Origin: Pontiella sp.
Lineage (GTDB): Bacteria; Verrucomicrobiota; Kiritimatiellia; Kiritimatiellales; Pontiellaceae
Assembly: GCA_029935255.1 (NCBI GenBank)
Contig: JAOZKS010000081.1
Location: 1 to 9,861 of the forward strand
Length of the DNA: 9,861 bases
Direction: 5' to 3'
In this document: piece after piece, positions 1-7,229 of the stretch
How positions within the stretch are numbered: position 1 is the stretch's first letter
How the letters are laid out: every line of letters begins with the position of its first letter
The notes under the pieces: model-generated
Database searches by the model: none
What the model was told of the DNA's origin: nothing
The model's input: only the letters and a program-made list of their open reading frames with translations
Program-made: the position numbers and the translations under genes

Positions 1-609
1 CCGAAGGATCCGTTTGTTCTGCTCGATGCCGGTGCGAACCCGGACAGCACGCCTGAAATGCTCCAGCAGTATGCGGTGATGGGAAGCATCTATTCCCGGG
101 AAATCCTTGGCGTTGAAAATCCCAGTGTCGGTCTGTTGAGCATTGGGGGTGAAGCGGCGAAAGGAAACGAAATCACGAAGAAAACCTTTGGCCTGTTAGA
201 GCACTCGCATCTTAATTTTATCGGAAACGTGGAAAGCGGCGACCTCTATAAAGGAAACGTCAGCGTGGCGGTTTGTGATGGTTTTGTTGGCAATGTCGTG
301 CTGAAAACCAGCGAAGCCGTTGCCCGCATGATTTCCAATTGGCTCAAAACCATGTTTCGAGCCAACCCACTCCGCATTCTGGGCTATCTATTGGCCCGTG
401 GTGTTTTCAAAGAGATGAAGTCGCATGCCGATCCTTCGAACCATGGCGGTGCGCCGCTGTTGGGAGCGAACGGGGTAGTTATCATCAGCCATGGGTCCTC
501 GAACGCCTTTGCCACCTACAACGCGATCCGCGTGGCGACAGAGGCAATTGATCACGACTTAAACCATTTGATTGAAGCTGAGCTTAAGAGTATAAACTCC
601 GAAACCTAG
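1..609 (+). CDS. plsX: Phosphate acyltransferase PlsX, C-terminal part (5' end outside window)
   Basis: PlsX converts acyl-ACP plus phosphate into acyl-phosphate, the acyl donor for PlsY in phospholipid synthesis; it is a peripheral membrane enzyme. The reading frame is open from the first base, so the gene starts upstream and 202 residues are visible, roughly the last 60% of a ~330-residue family member. Family signatures seen in order are LLDAGAN near the left edge, AVMGSIYSREILGVENPSVG, a GLLSIGGEAAKGNE stretch, FIGNVESGDLYKGNVSVAVC, the very conserved CDGFVGNVVLKTSE, and a C-terminal GGAPLLGANGVVIISHG. The first in-frame ATG, at 58, is internal and should not be taken as the start. It lies 18 bases upstream of fabH, in the usual plsX-fabH-fabD order, so it is probably the upstream part of the same operon. 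Nothing appears broken. Confidence 0.96.
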   Translation, partial: PKDPFVLLDAGANPDSTPEMLQQYAVMGSIYSREILGVENPSVGLLSIGGEAAKGNEITKKTFGLLEHSHLNFIGNVESGDLYKGNVSVAVCDGFVGNVVLKTSEAVARMISNWLKTMFRANPLRILGYLLARGVFKEMKSHADPSNHGGAPLLGANGVVIISHGSSNAFATYNAIRVATEAIDHDLNHLIEAELKSINSET

Positions 610-627
610 TTTTTTACGAGACGCGAT

Positions 628-1620
628 ATGCAGCCGACCCGCACAGTTTCAATCATTGGAACGGGATCGTATGTGCCTGAAAAGGTGCTGACGAACCAAG
701 ACCTCGAAAAAATCGTTGATACCAACGACGAATGGATTCATTCCCGCACCGGTATGCGCGAGCGGCATATCGCCGCCGCCGATCAGGCCACATCGGATCT
801 CGGCACCGAAGCCGCCAAGGCGGCACTGGCCGATGCAGGAATCGAGGCGGATGAGCTTGATCTGCTGATTGTTGCAACGCTTTCTCCCGATATGTTTTTT
901 CCCAGCACCGCCTGCTTCGTGCAGGACAAGATCGGCGCGAAGAAGGCCTTTTGCTACGACCTCGGCGCAGCGTGCTCGGGCTTCCTCTATGCGCTGGATA
1001 CGGCTAAGAACCAGATTGCGTGCGGGGCCATCAAAACGGCGCTGGTGATCGGCGCGGAAAAGATGAGCACCTTCATCGATTGGGAAGATCGCAGCACCTG
1101 TATTCTCTTTGGCGATGGCGCCGGTGCGGCCGTGTTGCAAGCGGGAGGTGAAGGCCGGGGCATCATGCAGTCGGTTATGGGTTCGGACGGTTCCCTTGCG
1201 GATCTGCTCTGGACACCGGGCGGAGGAAGCCGTAACCCTATTTCGCACGAGATGATCGACCAGCGCCAGCACTATTTGAAGATGCAGGGCCGCGAGGTGT
1301 TCAAACATGCCGTTGTCCGCATGGCCGAGGCGGTAACGCAAGCCTTGGACAAGAACGGGCTCTCCGCAGATGAGATCAAATGCTTTATTCCTCATCAGGC
1401 CAACATTCGTATCATTGATTCCATTGCCAAGCGCCTGGATATTGTTGGACGGGTCTATACCAATGTCGAAAAATATGCCAACACCTCATCGGCGGCGCTG
1501 GCGATTGCGCTGGACGAAGCGGTGAAAGACGGGAGTATTCAGAAGGGCGATCTGGTTGCGCTGACTGTATTCGGCGGTGGATTCACCTGGGGTGCAAACG
1601 TGTTGGAGTGGAGTAAATGA
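628..1620 (+). CDS. fabH: 3-oxoacyl-ACP synthase III (beta-ketoacyl-ACP synthase III, KASIII)
   Basis: FabH condenses an acyl-CoA primer with malonyl-ACP, the first step of type II fatty acid synthesis in the cytosol. The 330-residue length fits the family (~317-335). The thiolase-fold Cys-His-Asn triad is visible: Cys116 in DLGAACSGFLYAL, His256 in FIPHQANIRI and Asn285 in KYANTSSAAL. The N-terminal start of the fold (ISIIGTGSYVPE-like, residues 8-18) and the DEWIHSRTGMRERHI stretch (35-48) are also typical, as is the C-terminal TVFGGGFTWGANVLEW. The start at 628 leaves only 10 or so residues before the conserved core, as expected; the upstream SD is weak (ACGAG region at 617-621), which suggests translation helped by read-through from plsX. 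Its stop overlaps the fabD start in an ATGA arrangement. Primer preference (acetyl- or branched-chain CoA) cannot be read from the sequence. Confidence 0.97.
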   Translation: MQPTRTVSIIGTGSYVPEKVLTNQDLEKIVDTNDEWIHSRTGMRERHIAAADQATSDLGTEAAKAALADAGIEADELDLLIVATLSPDMFFPSTACFVQDKIGAKKAFCYDLGAACSGFLYALDTAKNQIACGAIKTALVIGAEKMSTFIDWEDRSTCILFGDGAGAAVLQAGGEGRGIMQSVMGSDGSLADLLWTPGGGSRNPISHEMIDQRQHYLKMQGREVFKHAVVRMAEAVTQALDKNGLSADEIKCFIPHQANIRIIDSIAKRLDIVGRVYTNVEKYANTSSAALAIALDEAVKDGSIQKGDLVALTVFGGGFTWGANVLEWSK

Positions 1621-2525
1621 TGGAAAGAGCAATTATTTTTCCCGGACAGGGATCGCAGACCGTTGGAATGGGGAAGGATTTCGCGGAAGCCATTCCTGAG
1701 TGCAAAGCCCTTTTTGATCAGGCCAACAATATTCTTGGCTACGATCTTAAAAAAATCTGTTTTGAAGGGCCGCAAGAAGAGCTCAACAAGTCCAACCATG
1801 CGCAGCTCGGGATCTTTGTGGCCAGCGCGGCGGCTTTCCAGGCCTTGAAGCTCAAACAGCCCGACCTTGAATATGACGTTCTTGCGGGACACAGTTTGGG
1901 GGAATGGACCGCGTTGTATGTTGCGGGAGTCACGAGTTTTGAAGATACGATTAAAATTCTAAAGGCGCGCGGGGAATACATGCAGGCCGCCTGTGAGGAA
2001 AATCCCGGAGCCATGCTGGCCGTGATGAATCTGGATGGCGAGGCGCTGGTCAGGATTTCCGCCGAAGCCGGTTGTTATGTGGCCAACTTTAATTCGCTGG
2101 CGCAGACGGTGCTTTCCGGAACAGCGGAATCGATCGAGAAGGCCGAGGAGCTTGTGAAAGCCGCTGGTGCAAAGCGTGCCATTCGTCTGCCGGTTGCCGG
2201 GGCATTCCATTCCCCGCTCATGCAACCCGCCGCCGACAAGATGGATGCTTTTCTTTCGACGGTTGAATTTGCAGCGCTCCAGAGCCCGGTACTTTCAAAC
2301 GTAACGGCCGAAGAACATGTTCCGGCTTCCATCCAGCAAAACATGGTCAAGCAAATCACCTCTTCGGTGCAATGGGTGGCTTCGGTGCAAAAGCTGGTGG
2401 CGGATGGAGTCGAAGAGATGGTTGAATGCGGTCCTGGAAAGGTTTTGGCAGGCCTCATAAAGCGTATTGACAAGACGGTCGCAGTCCGTAACATCGGCCA
2501 AATAAATGATCTAGAAAAGGAATAG
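1617..2525 (+). CDS. fabD: Malonyl-CoA:ACP transacylase
   Basis: FabD moves the malonyl group from CoA to the phosphopantetheine arm of ACP and so supplies the extender unit for FabH and FabF. All expected active-site elements are present in 302 residues (family ~300-315): the oxyanion-hole motif FPGQGSQ (residues 8-14), the nucleophile Ser93 in the GHSLGEW elbow, Arg118 in KARGEY for the malonyl carboxylate, His198 in GAFHSPLM, Gln252 in SSVQW, and the C-terminal ECGPGKVLAGLIKR (270-283). The gene begins with tandem ATG codons at 1617 and 1620. The first overlaps the fabH stop by 4 bases, and either could be used with only a one-residue difference. It is followed by fabG after 9 bases, and the fabG SD overlaps its stop codon, so translation of the two is probably coupled. 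Confidence 0.97.
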   Translation: MMERAIIFPGQGSQTVGMGKDFAEAIPECKALFDQANNILGYDLKKICFEGPQEELNKSNHAQLGIFVASAAAFQALKLKQPDLEYDVLAGHSLGEWTALYVAGVTSFEDTIKILKARGEYMQAACEENPGAMLAVMNLDGEALVRISAEAGCYVANFNSLAQTVLSGTAESIEKAEELVKAAGAKRAIRLPVAGAFHSPLMQPAADKMDAFLSTVEFAALQSPVLSNVTAEEHVPASIQQNMVKQITSSVQWVASVQKLVADGVEEMVECGPGKVLAGLIKRIDKTVAVRNIGQINDLEKE

Positions 2526-2534
2526 GAATTATCT

Positions 2535-3278
2535 ATGTTTGAACTAAACGATAAAGTTGCTTTGGTGACAGGGTCGGCTCGTGGATTGGGTCAGGCCATT
2601 GCGATTAAGCTGGCAGAAGCAGGCGCGGATCTGGCTTTGTGCGACCTGAAGGCCGAGTGGGTAGAAGAAACCGCTGAAAAAGTGAAGGCGCTGGGGCAGC
2701 GCGCGGAATGTTATGGCGTGAATGTTGCCGATGGCGAAAGCGTCGCCACTGGCATTAAAGCCATTGAAAAGGATTTTGGAAAGATCGACGTTCTCGTCAA
2801 CAACGCGGGCATCACCAAGGACGGTTTGATGATGCGCATGAGCGAAGACGACTGGGATGCGGTGCTGAACGTTAACCTGAAGGGTACGTTCCTCTGCACC
2901 AAGGCCGCCATGCGCGGTATGATGAAGCAACGGTCGGGAACCATCGTGAACATTGCTTCGGTGATCGGTCTGATGGGCAATGCCGGACAGGCCAACTATG
3001 CGGCCTCCAAAGGCGGCGTGATTGCGTTCAGCAAGACCGTTGCGAAGGAGCTTTCCTCGCGCAACGTCCGTTGCAATGCGGTTGCTCCGGGCTTCATCCG
3101 CACCGCGATGACCGATGCTTTGGACGAAGACGTTCAGAATAAAATGAAAGAGCTCATCCCGCTCAGCCGTTTCGGCGAGCCGGAAGATGTAGCGAATGTT
3201 GTACTGTTTTTGGCAAGCGATGCCTCGGCGTATGTCACGGGTCAAGTGATCTCGACATGCGGCGGAATGGTAATGTAG
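2535..3278 (+). CDS. fabG: 3-oxoacyl-ACP reductase
   Basis: FabG is the NADPH-dependent reductase that turns 3-oxoacyl-ACP into (R)-3-hydroxyacyl-ACP in each elongation cycle. It is a classical short-chain dehydrogenase of normal length (247 residues). The cofactor motif TGSARGLG lies at residues 12-19, NNAG at 89-92, and the catalytic tetrad is Asn114 (NVNL), Ser142 (IASVIG), Tyr155 and Lys159 (YAASK). NAVAPGFIRTAMT (181-193) and the C-terminal GQVISTCGGMVM follow the FabG pattern rather than that of other short-chain dehydrogenases; the usual end reads NVNGGMYM, so STCGGMVM is a mild variant. The operon position between fabD and acpP supports the fatty acid role over a generic reductase. 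An AGGA at 2524-2527 overlaps the fabD stop and is well placed for the ATG at 2535. Confidence 0.96.
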   Translation: MFELNDKVALVTGSARGLGQAIAIKLAEAGADLALCDLKAEWVEETAEKVKALGQRAECYGVNVADGESVATGIKAIEKDFGKIDVLVNNAGITKDGLMMRMSEDDWDAVLNVNLKGTFLCTKAAMRGMMKQRSGTIVNIASVIGLMGNAGQANYAASKGGVIAFSKTVAKELSSRNVRCNAVAPGFIRTAMTDALDEDVQNKMKELIPLSRFGEPEDVANVVLFLASDASAYVTGQVISTCGGMVM

Positions 3279-3316
3279 TATTTGTGAGTGTAAACCTAGA
3301 ATAAGGAGAATAAATT

Positions 3317-3559
3317 ATGTCACTTGAAGCTAAAGTAAAAGATATCATTGTTGAGCAACTCGGTGTTAATGCAGATCAGGTTGTAGAAGGCGCATCCTTC
3401 ATCGAAGACCTCGGCGCGGATTCCCTCGATACCGTTGAGCTGGTTATGGCCTTCGAAGAAGAGTTCGGTGCTGAAATTCCGGATGAAGATGCCGAAAAGA
3501 TGACTTCCGTTGGCGGCGTCATCAATTATTTGAAAGAAAAAGGTTTTGGCGGCGAGTAG
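3317..3559 (+). CDS. acpP: Acyl carrier protein
   Basis: ACP carries the growing acyl chain on a 4'-phosphopantetheine arm and is the shared substrate of FabD, FabH, FabG, FabF and PlsX. The 80-residue acidic protein has the canonical GADSLDTVELVMAFEEEFG helix II region, with Ser36 of the DSL motif as the phosphopantetheine site. The rest of the four-helix fold is recognisable: an N-terminal helix with VKDIIVEQLGV, then IPDEDAEKM and VGGVINYLKEKG. The ribosome binding site is among the best in the window (AAGGAG at 3303-3308, 8 bases before ATG), in keeping with the high ACP levels cells need. It lies 38 bases after fabG and is followed by a strong hairpin before fabF. Its position in the fab operon argues for the fatty acid ACP rather than a polyketide-type carrier. 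Confidence 0.97.
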   Translation: MSLEAKVKDIIVEQLGVNADQVVEGASFIEDLGADSLDTVELVMAFEEEFGAEIPDEDAEKMTSVGGVINYLKEKGFGGE

Positions 3560-3579
3560 GATTGCCAAATGTTGTTTTG

Positions 3580-3615
3580 ATGGCCGGAACTACTCGAGTT
3601 GGGTGTTCCGGCCAT
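3580..3615 (+). terminator. Perfect hairpin between acpP and fabF, possible partial terminator or RNA processing/stability element
   Basis: An 11-base perfect inverted repeat (ATGGCCGGAAC at 3580-3590 and GTTCCGGCCAT at 3605-3615) flanks a 14-base loop, starting 20 bases after the acpP stop and ending 32 bases before the fabF start. The stem is GC-rich enough to be stable in RNA. Only three T residues follow the right arm (ATTTC), so it is not a textbook full terminator. Partial termination, or a 3' end stabiliser that lets acpP mRNA exceed fabF mRNA, is an inference from the structure and from ACP's known abundance. Confidence 0.5.
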
Positions 3616-3647
3616 TTCAACATTGAAGATAAACTGAGGAGAGGGAA

Positions 3648-4895
3648 ATGGGTCGTCGAGAAGTAGTTATAACAGGTTTGGGTGTGGTTTCACCCGTTGC
3701 GAGCGAGCTCGGCAGATTCTGGGACGGAATCAAGAACGGAAAGTCTGGAATCTCCCAGGTCATGGCGGTCGATAATATTGATCAGTACCCCGTGACCATT
3801 GGCGGCGAAATTCGCGACCTCGATCTCGAAAAGTATTTCGAAAAGAAAGAAGCCCGCAAGATGGATCCCTTTTCCCGCTGGGGCGTGGTGGCATCCATCA
3901 TGGCCGTCGAGGATTCCGGTCTCGATCTTGATGCGCTCGATCTCCAGCGTGTCGGCGTAATCGTTAGTTCCGGTATTGGCGGCATGCAGTTTATGACGGA
4001 GCAATGCACTCGCGCAATCAAAGGCGGTCCCCGCCGCATTTCCCCACAGCTCATTCCCCAGATGATCGTGAATATCCTCTCGGGATATGTAGCCATTCGG
4101 TATGGCTTCAAAGGCCCCAACTTTTGCGTGACCAGTGCCTGTGCATCCGGTACGCACTCCATCGGAGAATCCATGCGCATGATCCAGTACGGTGATGCCG
4201 ATGTCATGGTTGCCGGCGGAGCCGAAGCCTCACTCGCCATGCTGGGAATTGGCGGCTTTGCCGCGTTACGCGCCACCAGTCGCCGGAATGATGATCCCGA
4301 AGGTGCATCCCGTCCGTTCGACAAGGATCGTGACGGTTTCGTGATGTCCGAAGGTGCGGGCGTTGTCATCCTTGAAGAGAAGGAACATGCCCTCAAGCGT
4401 GGCGCAACCATTTATTGCGATTTAGCGGGCTATGGCCGCACGTGCGATGCCTATCACATCACCGCTCCGGATTCAACTGCGGTTGAGGCGGCCCGCGGGA
4501 TGACCCTGGCCTTTGAAGATGCCGGACTGACCGCATCGGATGTTGACTATATCAACGCTCACGGAACCAGCACCCCGCTTAACGATAAAGGCGAAACGCT
4601 GGCCATCAAAAAAGCGCTGGGCGAAGAGCTTGCTTATAAAGTCGCCATCAGTTCCACCAAATCGATGACGGGTCATATGCTCGGTGCTGCAGGAGGCGTT
4701 GAGGCTGCAATTTGTGCGCTGGCGATCCGCGACAGTATTGCCCCGCCGACCACCAACTACACCACCCCCGACCCCGACTGCGATCTGGACTATGTTCCCA
4801 ACGTAGCACGGGAAATGGAAATCAACGTCGCCCTGAGCAACTCGCTGGGTTTCGGTGGTCACAATGCCACGCTCTGCTTTACCAAGTCGAAGTAG
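3648..4895 (+). CDS. fabF: 3-oxoacyl-ACP synthase II (beta-ketoacyl-ACP synthase II, KASII)
   Basis: FabF elongates acyl-ACP with malonyl-ACP by decarboxylative Claisen condensation. The 415-residue protein matches the family length. The Cys-His-His active site is clear: Cys165 in TSACASGTHSIGE, His305 in NAHGTSTPLNDKGE and His343 in KSMTGHMLGAAGG. The N-terminal VVITGLGVVSPVA (6-18), the RPFDKDRDGFVMSEGAG stretch (222-238) and the C-terminal NSLGFGGHNATL are also standard. The His-His arrangement separates it from the FabH-type enzyme upstream. A chain length factor, which lacks the Cys, is excluded. The start at 3648 has a GGAG at 3638-3641 with 6 bases of spacing. It is the last gene of the fab operon and runs convergently towards ribF with only 23 bases between stops. 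Confidence 0.96.
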   Translation: MGRREVVITGLGVVSPVASELGRFWDGIKNGKSGISQVMAVDNIDQYPVTIGGEIRDLDLEKYFEKKEARKMDPFSRWGVVASIMAVEDSGLDLDALDLQRVGVIVSSGIGGMQFMTEQCTRAIKGGPRRISPQLIPQMIVNILSGYVAIRYGFKGPNFCVTSACASGTHSIGESMRMIQYGDADVMVAGGAEASLAMLGIGGFAALRATSRRNDDPEGASRPFDKDRDGFVMSEGAGVVILEEKEHALKRGATIYCDLAGYGRTCDAYHITAPDSTAVEAARGMTLAFEDAGLTASDVDYINAHGTSTPLNDKGETLAIKKALGEELAYKVAISSTKSMTGHMLGAAGGVEAAICALAIRDSIAPPTTNYTTPDPDCDLDYVPNVAREMEINVALSNSLGFGGHNATLCFTKSK

Positions 4896-4918
4896 TTTCC
4901 ACCCTATCCAAGGGGCCC
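4896..4918. other. Short convergent spacer between fabF and ribF
   Basis: The two convergent operons end 23 bases apart. The spacer and the ribF stop contain the self-complementary decamer AGGGGCCCCT (4911-4920), within a looser dyad that adds CCAA on the left and TTGG on the right. There is no T-tract on either strand, so this is not a recognisable intrinsic terminator. Read-through producing overlapping 3' ends, or Rho-dependent ending, is possible but cannot be shown from sequence alone. Confidence 0.4.
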
Positions 4919-5845
4919 CTATTGGAGGCTGGCGCGGATGGCGGTAATGTCGGCTTTGATTTGCTCCTTGAGCTTATCACCGTCTTCAAAGACCCGATCT
5001 CTGCGGATGTATTCAAGGTAGCTGACCTCCACCTGTTGGCCGTAAAGGTCGATGTCGGTTTCGTCGATCAAATGGACTTCGAGCACTTGTGGTTCATTTT
5101 CGTGGAAGGTGCCGCGATGGCCAATGTAGGCGGCGGCATTATGAAGTCGGTGCCCGACGCGCAGTTGGGCGGCGTAGATGCCGCGCGGGGGGAGCATATC
5201 ATTCTCGGGATCAATATTGGCCGTGGGATAGCCAAGGCCGCGGCCGATCTGTTCGCCATGCACGACCTTTCCGATGGTGCTGACGGGCTGGCCGAGCATG
5301 CCGAGGACATCGTCGAAATGACCCAGCTTGATGGCTTCACGGATGCGGGTGCTCGAAACGCGTTCGGCCTTCCAACAGATCGCCGGATGGGCGGAAAAGA
5401 AAATGTTCTGTTCGTCGCAGAGTCGGGTAAGTAGGGCCGGGTTGCCGGATCGGTTTTTCCCGAACGACCAATCCTCGCCAACGGAGATGCCTGCAAGTTC
5501 AGGGATGTAGGTGCAGAGGTTGTCAAAAAAGACGGTCGGCTCCTGCTTCATGAATTCAAGGGTGAAGGGTTGGAGAATACAACCGTCGATGCCCGTTTCC
5601 TGCAGATGTCTCAGCTGCTGCCCGGAGGTGAAGATGAGCGGTGGAGCATGGCCGGGACTAAGCACCTGGGCGGGATGGGGGTCGAAGGTGAAGACCCAGG
5701 CCTCTCCGCCGCAGGCGCGTGCATGGTCGATCGCCACCTGAATGACGGCTCGGTGGCCGATGTGCAATCCGTCGAAGCAACCCGCCGCTAAAATCACAGG
5801 CGTGGTGTTCTCGGAGAATTCTTCCAATGAATGGATGATCTTCAT
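4919..5845 (-). CDS. ribF: Bifunctional riboflavin kinase / FAD synthetase
   Basis: RibF phosphorylates riboflavin to FMN and adenylylates FMN to FAD. The 308-residue protein has both expected domains. The N-terminal nucleotidyltransferase domain (about 1-180) shows AAGCFDGLHIGHRAVI with its HxGH-type signature at 28-31, FTFDPHPAQVL (52-62), GEDWSFGKNRSGN (123-135) and the SSTRIREAI (164-172) motif. The C-terminal kinase domain (about 185-306) shows GRGLGYPTANI (201-211), PRGIYAAQL (220-228), IGHRGTF in place of the usual IGTxPTF (241-247), and the catalytic Glu256 in LEVHLID, ending in the usual LYG...FED..LKEQI region. The ATG overlaps the truB stop by 4 bases (ATGA), so it is translated from the rbfA-truB-ribF message. 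A truB-ribF pairing is common in bacteria. Nothing looks truncated. Confidence 0.95.
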   Translation of the reverse strand: MKIIHSLEEFSENTTPVILAAGCFDGLHIGHRAVIQVAIDHARACGGEAWVFTFDPHPAQVLSPGHAPPLIFTSGQQLRHLQETGIDGCILQPFTLEFMKQEPTVFFDNLCTYIPELAGISVGEDWSFGKNRSGNPALLTRLCDEQNIFFSAHPAICWKAERVSSTRIREAIKLGHFDDVLGMLGQPVSTIGKVVHGEQIGRGLGYPTANIDPENDMLPPRGIYAAQLRVGHRLHNAAAYIGHRGTFHENEPQVLEVHLIDETDIDLYGQQVEVSYLEYIRRDRVFEDGDKLKEQIKADITAIRASLQ

Positions 5846-6567
5846 GGCATCAGATCGCTGAGAAGAACCATTTTTTCGCCGATCGTCTCGCGGTTGCAGG
5901 TGAGGATTTCTTCCATGGTGTGCGCTTTTTCAAGATTCAGGGGGCCGGATTCGGTACGACGCAGGGCGTACAGGCTTGCGCCGACACCAAGGTCGTTTCC
6001 AATGTCGTGAGCGAGCGTACGGACATAGGTTCCTTTGGTGCTTTTGACGCGAAATTTCACGAACGGGTTTGCGAAGTCGGTGATCTCAAAACTGAAGACG
6101 TGGATCTTGCGCGGTTCGCGTTCGATCTCCACGCCCTTGCGTGCCATTTTATAGAGTGCGACACCATTTTTCTTGATGGCGGAGACCATCGGGGGGATCT
6201 GTTCGATGTCGCCAAGGTAGTTCTGGATTGCGGCTTCCACTTGCTCGCGGGTGATGGCCGAGGCATCTTTTTCCGCCAGCACTTCGCCATCGCGATCCTG
6301 CGAGTGGGTGGTCACGCCGAGGTGGATGGTTCCTTCGTATACCTTGTCGCCACCCATGATGCGGTCGGATAGTTTGGTGCCTTTCCCGATCAGCAGGACG
6401 AGCAACCCGGTGGCGAGGGGGTCGAGCGTTCCGCCATGACCCACCTTGCTGAATTTAAAGTGGTTTCGAATTTTGGCCACCACATCGTGCGAGGTCCATT
6501 CGGTGGGTTTGTCGACGAGCAGGATGCCATCGAAAGGGTCGGGTTCGCGGCGTCTACGATTTTTCAT
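5842..6567 (-). CDS. truB: tRNA pseudouridine(55) synthase, short form without PUA domain
   Basis: TruB makes pseudouridine at U55 of the T loop in most tRNAs. The family motifs are all present: FDGILLVDKPTEWTSHDVV (12-30), VGHGGTLDPLATGLLVLLIG (42-61) with the catalytic Asp49, Tyr77 in KVYEGT, KKNGVALYKMARKG (132-145), STKGTYVRTLAHDIG (176-190) and LRRTESG (202-208). At 241 residues it is shorter than the ~300-residue forms and ends soon after the catalytic core, so the C-terminal PUA RNA-binding domain appears absent; this is a known natural variant and not a sign of a broken gene. The start overlaps the rbfA end by 14 bases. It sits in the middle of a three-gene unit. Confidence 0.95.
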   Translation of the reverse strand: MKNRRRREPDPFDGILLVDKPTEWTSHDVVAKIRNHFKFSKVGHGGTLDPLATGLLVLLIGKGTKLSDRIMGGDKVYEGTIHLGVTTHSQDRDGEVLAEKDASAITREQVEAAIQNYLGDIEQIPPMVSAIKKNGVALYKMARKGVEIEREPRKIHVFSFEITDFANPFVKFRVKSTKGTYVRTLAHDIGNDLGVGASLYALRRTESGPLNLEKAHTMEEILTCNRETIGEKMVLLSDLMP

Positions 6568-6949
6568 CGGTTTTTTTGTCGTCCTTGAAGGCGTTGGGGT
6601 TTTCGCGCGCCATTTCGGCTAGCATGGAAAGGATGCGGTCGCCGCCTTCGATGGACTCGTCGAGTATGAAATGCAGGCGAGGGGTGTACTTAAGCTTTAC
6701 CCGCTTGATCATCATCCGGACGACCTCTTGCCGGTGCCGGTTGAGGTAGGCAATCATGCGGTCGCGATCGTTTTCGTGCCCGAAAATGGAAACAAAGACA
6801 TTGGCATCGCGCAGATCCGCCGCGCATTCGACACGCGTGATGGTCACCGCCGCCGTATCGAAATTCGACAGTGAAAAGTTGCGGTGAACATCTTCAGCGA
6901 TCTCGCGCTTCAATAATTCGTTGACTCTGACTAAACGTGGTGTACCCAT
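6554..6949 (-). CDS. rbfA: 30S ribosome-binding factor A
   Basis: RbfA is a small KH-fold protein that binds immature 30S subunits and helps 16S rRNA 5'-end processing, also supporting growth in the cold. The N-terminal RLVRVNELLKREIAEDV helix, the strand TAAVTITRVECAADLRDANVFVSIFG and the later VKLKYTPRLHFILDESIEGGDRI region fit the family well. I prefer the ATG at 6949 (131 residues, starting MGTPRLVRV) over an upstream in-frame ATG at 6982 (142 residues). The downstream one has an AGGGA SD 6 bases away (complement of 6956-6960), whereas the upstream one has no usable SD and falls close to a candidate -10 box. The C-terminal tail (DDKKTDEKS) is charged and likely disordered. It heads an rbfA-truB-ribF operon; the infB/nusA genes often found upstream are not here. 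Confidence 0.92.
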   Translation of the reverse strand: MGTPRLVRVNELLKREIAEDVHRNFSLSNFDTAAVTITRVECAADLRDANVFVSIFGHENDRDRMIAYLNRHRQEVVRMMIKRVKLKYTPRLHFILDESIEGGDRILSMLAEMARENPNAFKDDKKTDEKS

Positions 6950-6955
6950 ATCAAT

Positions 6956-6960
6956 TCCCT
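6956..6960 (-). promoter_or_regulatory. Ribosome binding site deciding the rbfA start
   Basis: The minus strand reads AGGGA, then six bases, then the ATG at 6949. The competing ATG at 6982 has an AGG directly touching the start codon and no other purine-rich tract at a working distance. Confidence 0.6.
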
Positions 6961-6971
6961 GAAAACGCGCT

Positions 6972-7002
6972 ACTATAGGCATCCTGATGGGAAAATCCGC
7001 AA
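6972..7002 (-). promoter_or_regulatory. Candidate promoter for rbfA-truB-ribF
   Basis: On the minus strand a TATAGT hexamer (complement of 6972-6977) lies 19 bases downstream of TTGCGG (complement of 6997-7002). Transcription would start near 6965, giving a ~15-base leader carrying the AGGGA SD of the 6949 start. Spacing is longer than the ideal 17 and the -35 match is partial, so this is a modest sigma70-type candidate. It supports the shorter RbfA start because the longer one would lie upstream of the transcript. Confidence 0.35.
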
Positions 7003-7181
7003 AAAATTAAAACTATTTGCAGATAATGGCGGTGAAATGCGAGTTTCGACCGTCGGCGGCTTTTCTTGTTCGGGCATCCATGCGGCGCATTTTCATCATC
7101 GACATCGACAAGCACCTAACGGGCCTTAAGTTGCGCATCAATACCTCCCGATTCGCTTTGCGGGAAATCTTCGGAAAACGG

Positions 7182-7210
7182 TTTCCAGACCTTGGAAAAA
7201 GCGCTATGTT
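7182..7210 (+). promoter_or_regulatory. Candidate promoter for the long GreA-like gene, with overlapping dyad
   Basis: TTTCCA (7182-7187) and TATGTT (7205-7210) are separated by exactly 17 bases and each matches the sigma70 consensus at four of six positions. The -35-like box is also the left arm of a dyad, TTTCCA at 7182-7187 and TGGAAA at 7193-7198 around GACCT. It could be an operator or simple coincidence. Transcription would begin about 20 bases before the gene's start codon. Confidence 0.35.
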
Positions 7211-7223
7211 GGCGCGCTTATTT

Positions 7224-7229
7224 AAGGAG
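7224..7229 (+). promoter_or_regulatory. Strong ribosome binding site of the long GreA-like gene
   Basis: AAGGAG lies 9 bases before the ATG at 7239 and fixes this start. The same bases fall at the 3' end of a small open frame (7026-7235) that is probably not a gene. Confidence 0.7.

Noticed and set aside
649..1395. 248-codon antisense open frame across fabH
   Set aside because: It lies entirely opposite an intact gene whose catalytic residues are all present; the product has no recognisable domain and reflects codon bias of fabH.
3279..3316. TAGAAT (3296-3301) as a -10 box for an acpP-specific promoter
   Set aside because: No reasonable -35 hexamer at 16-18 bases; only the good SD in this gap is supported.
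4907..4925. GGGGCCCC dyad as a bidirectional terminator between fabF and ribF
   Set aside because: The palindrome has no loop of its own, the outer pairing is imperfect and no T-tract follows on either strand.
4712..5434. 240-codon + strand frame spanning the end of fabF and antisense to ribF
   Set aside because: It overlaps two well-supported genes and has no SD or domain; it is a shadow frame.
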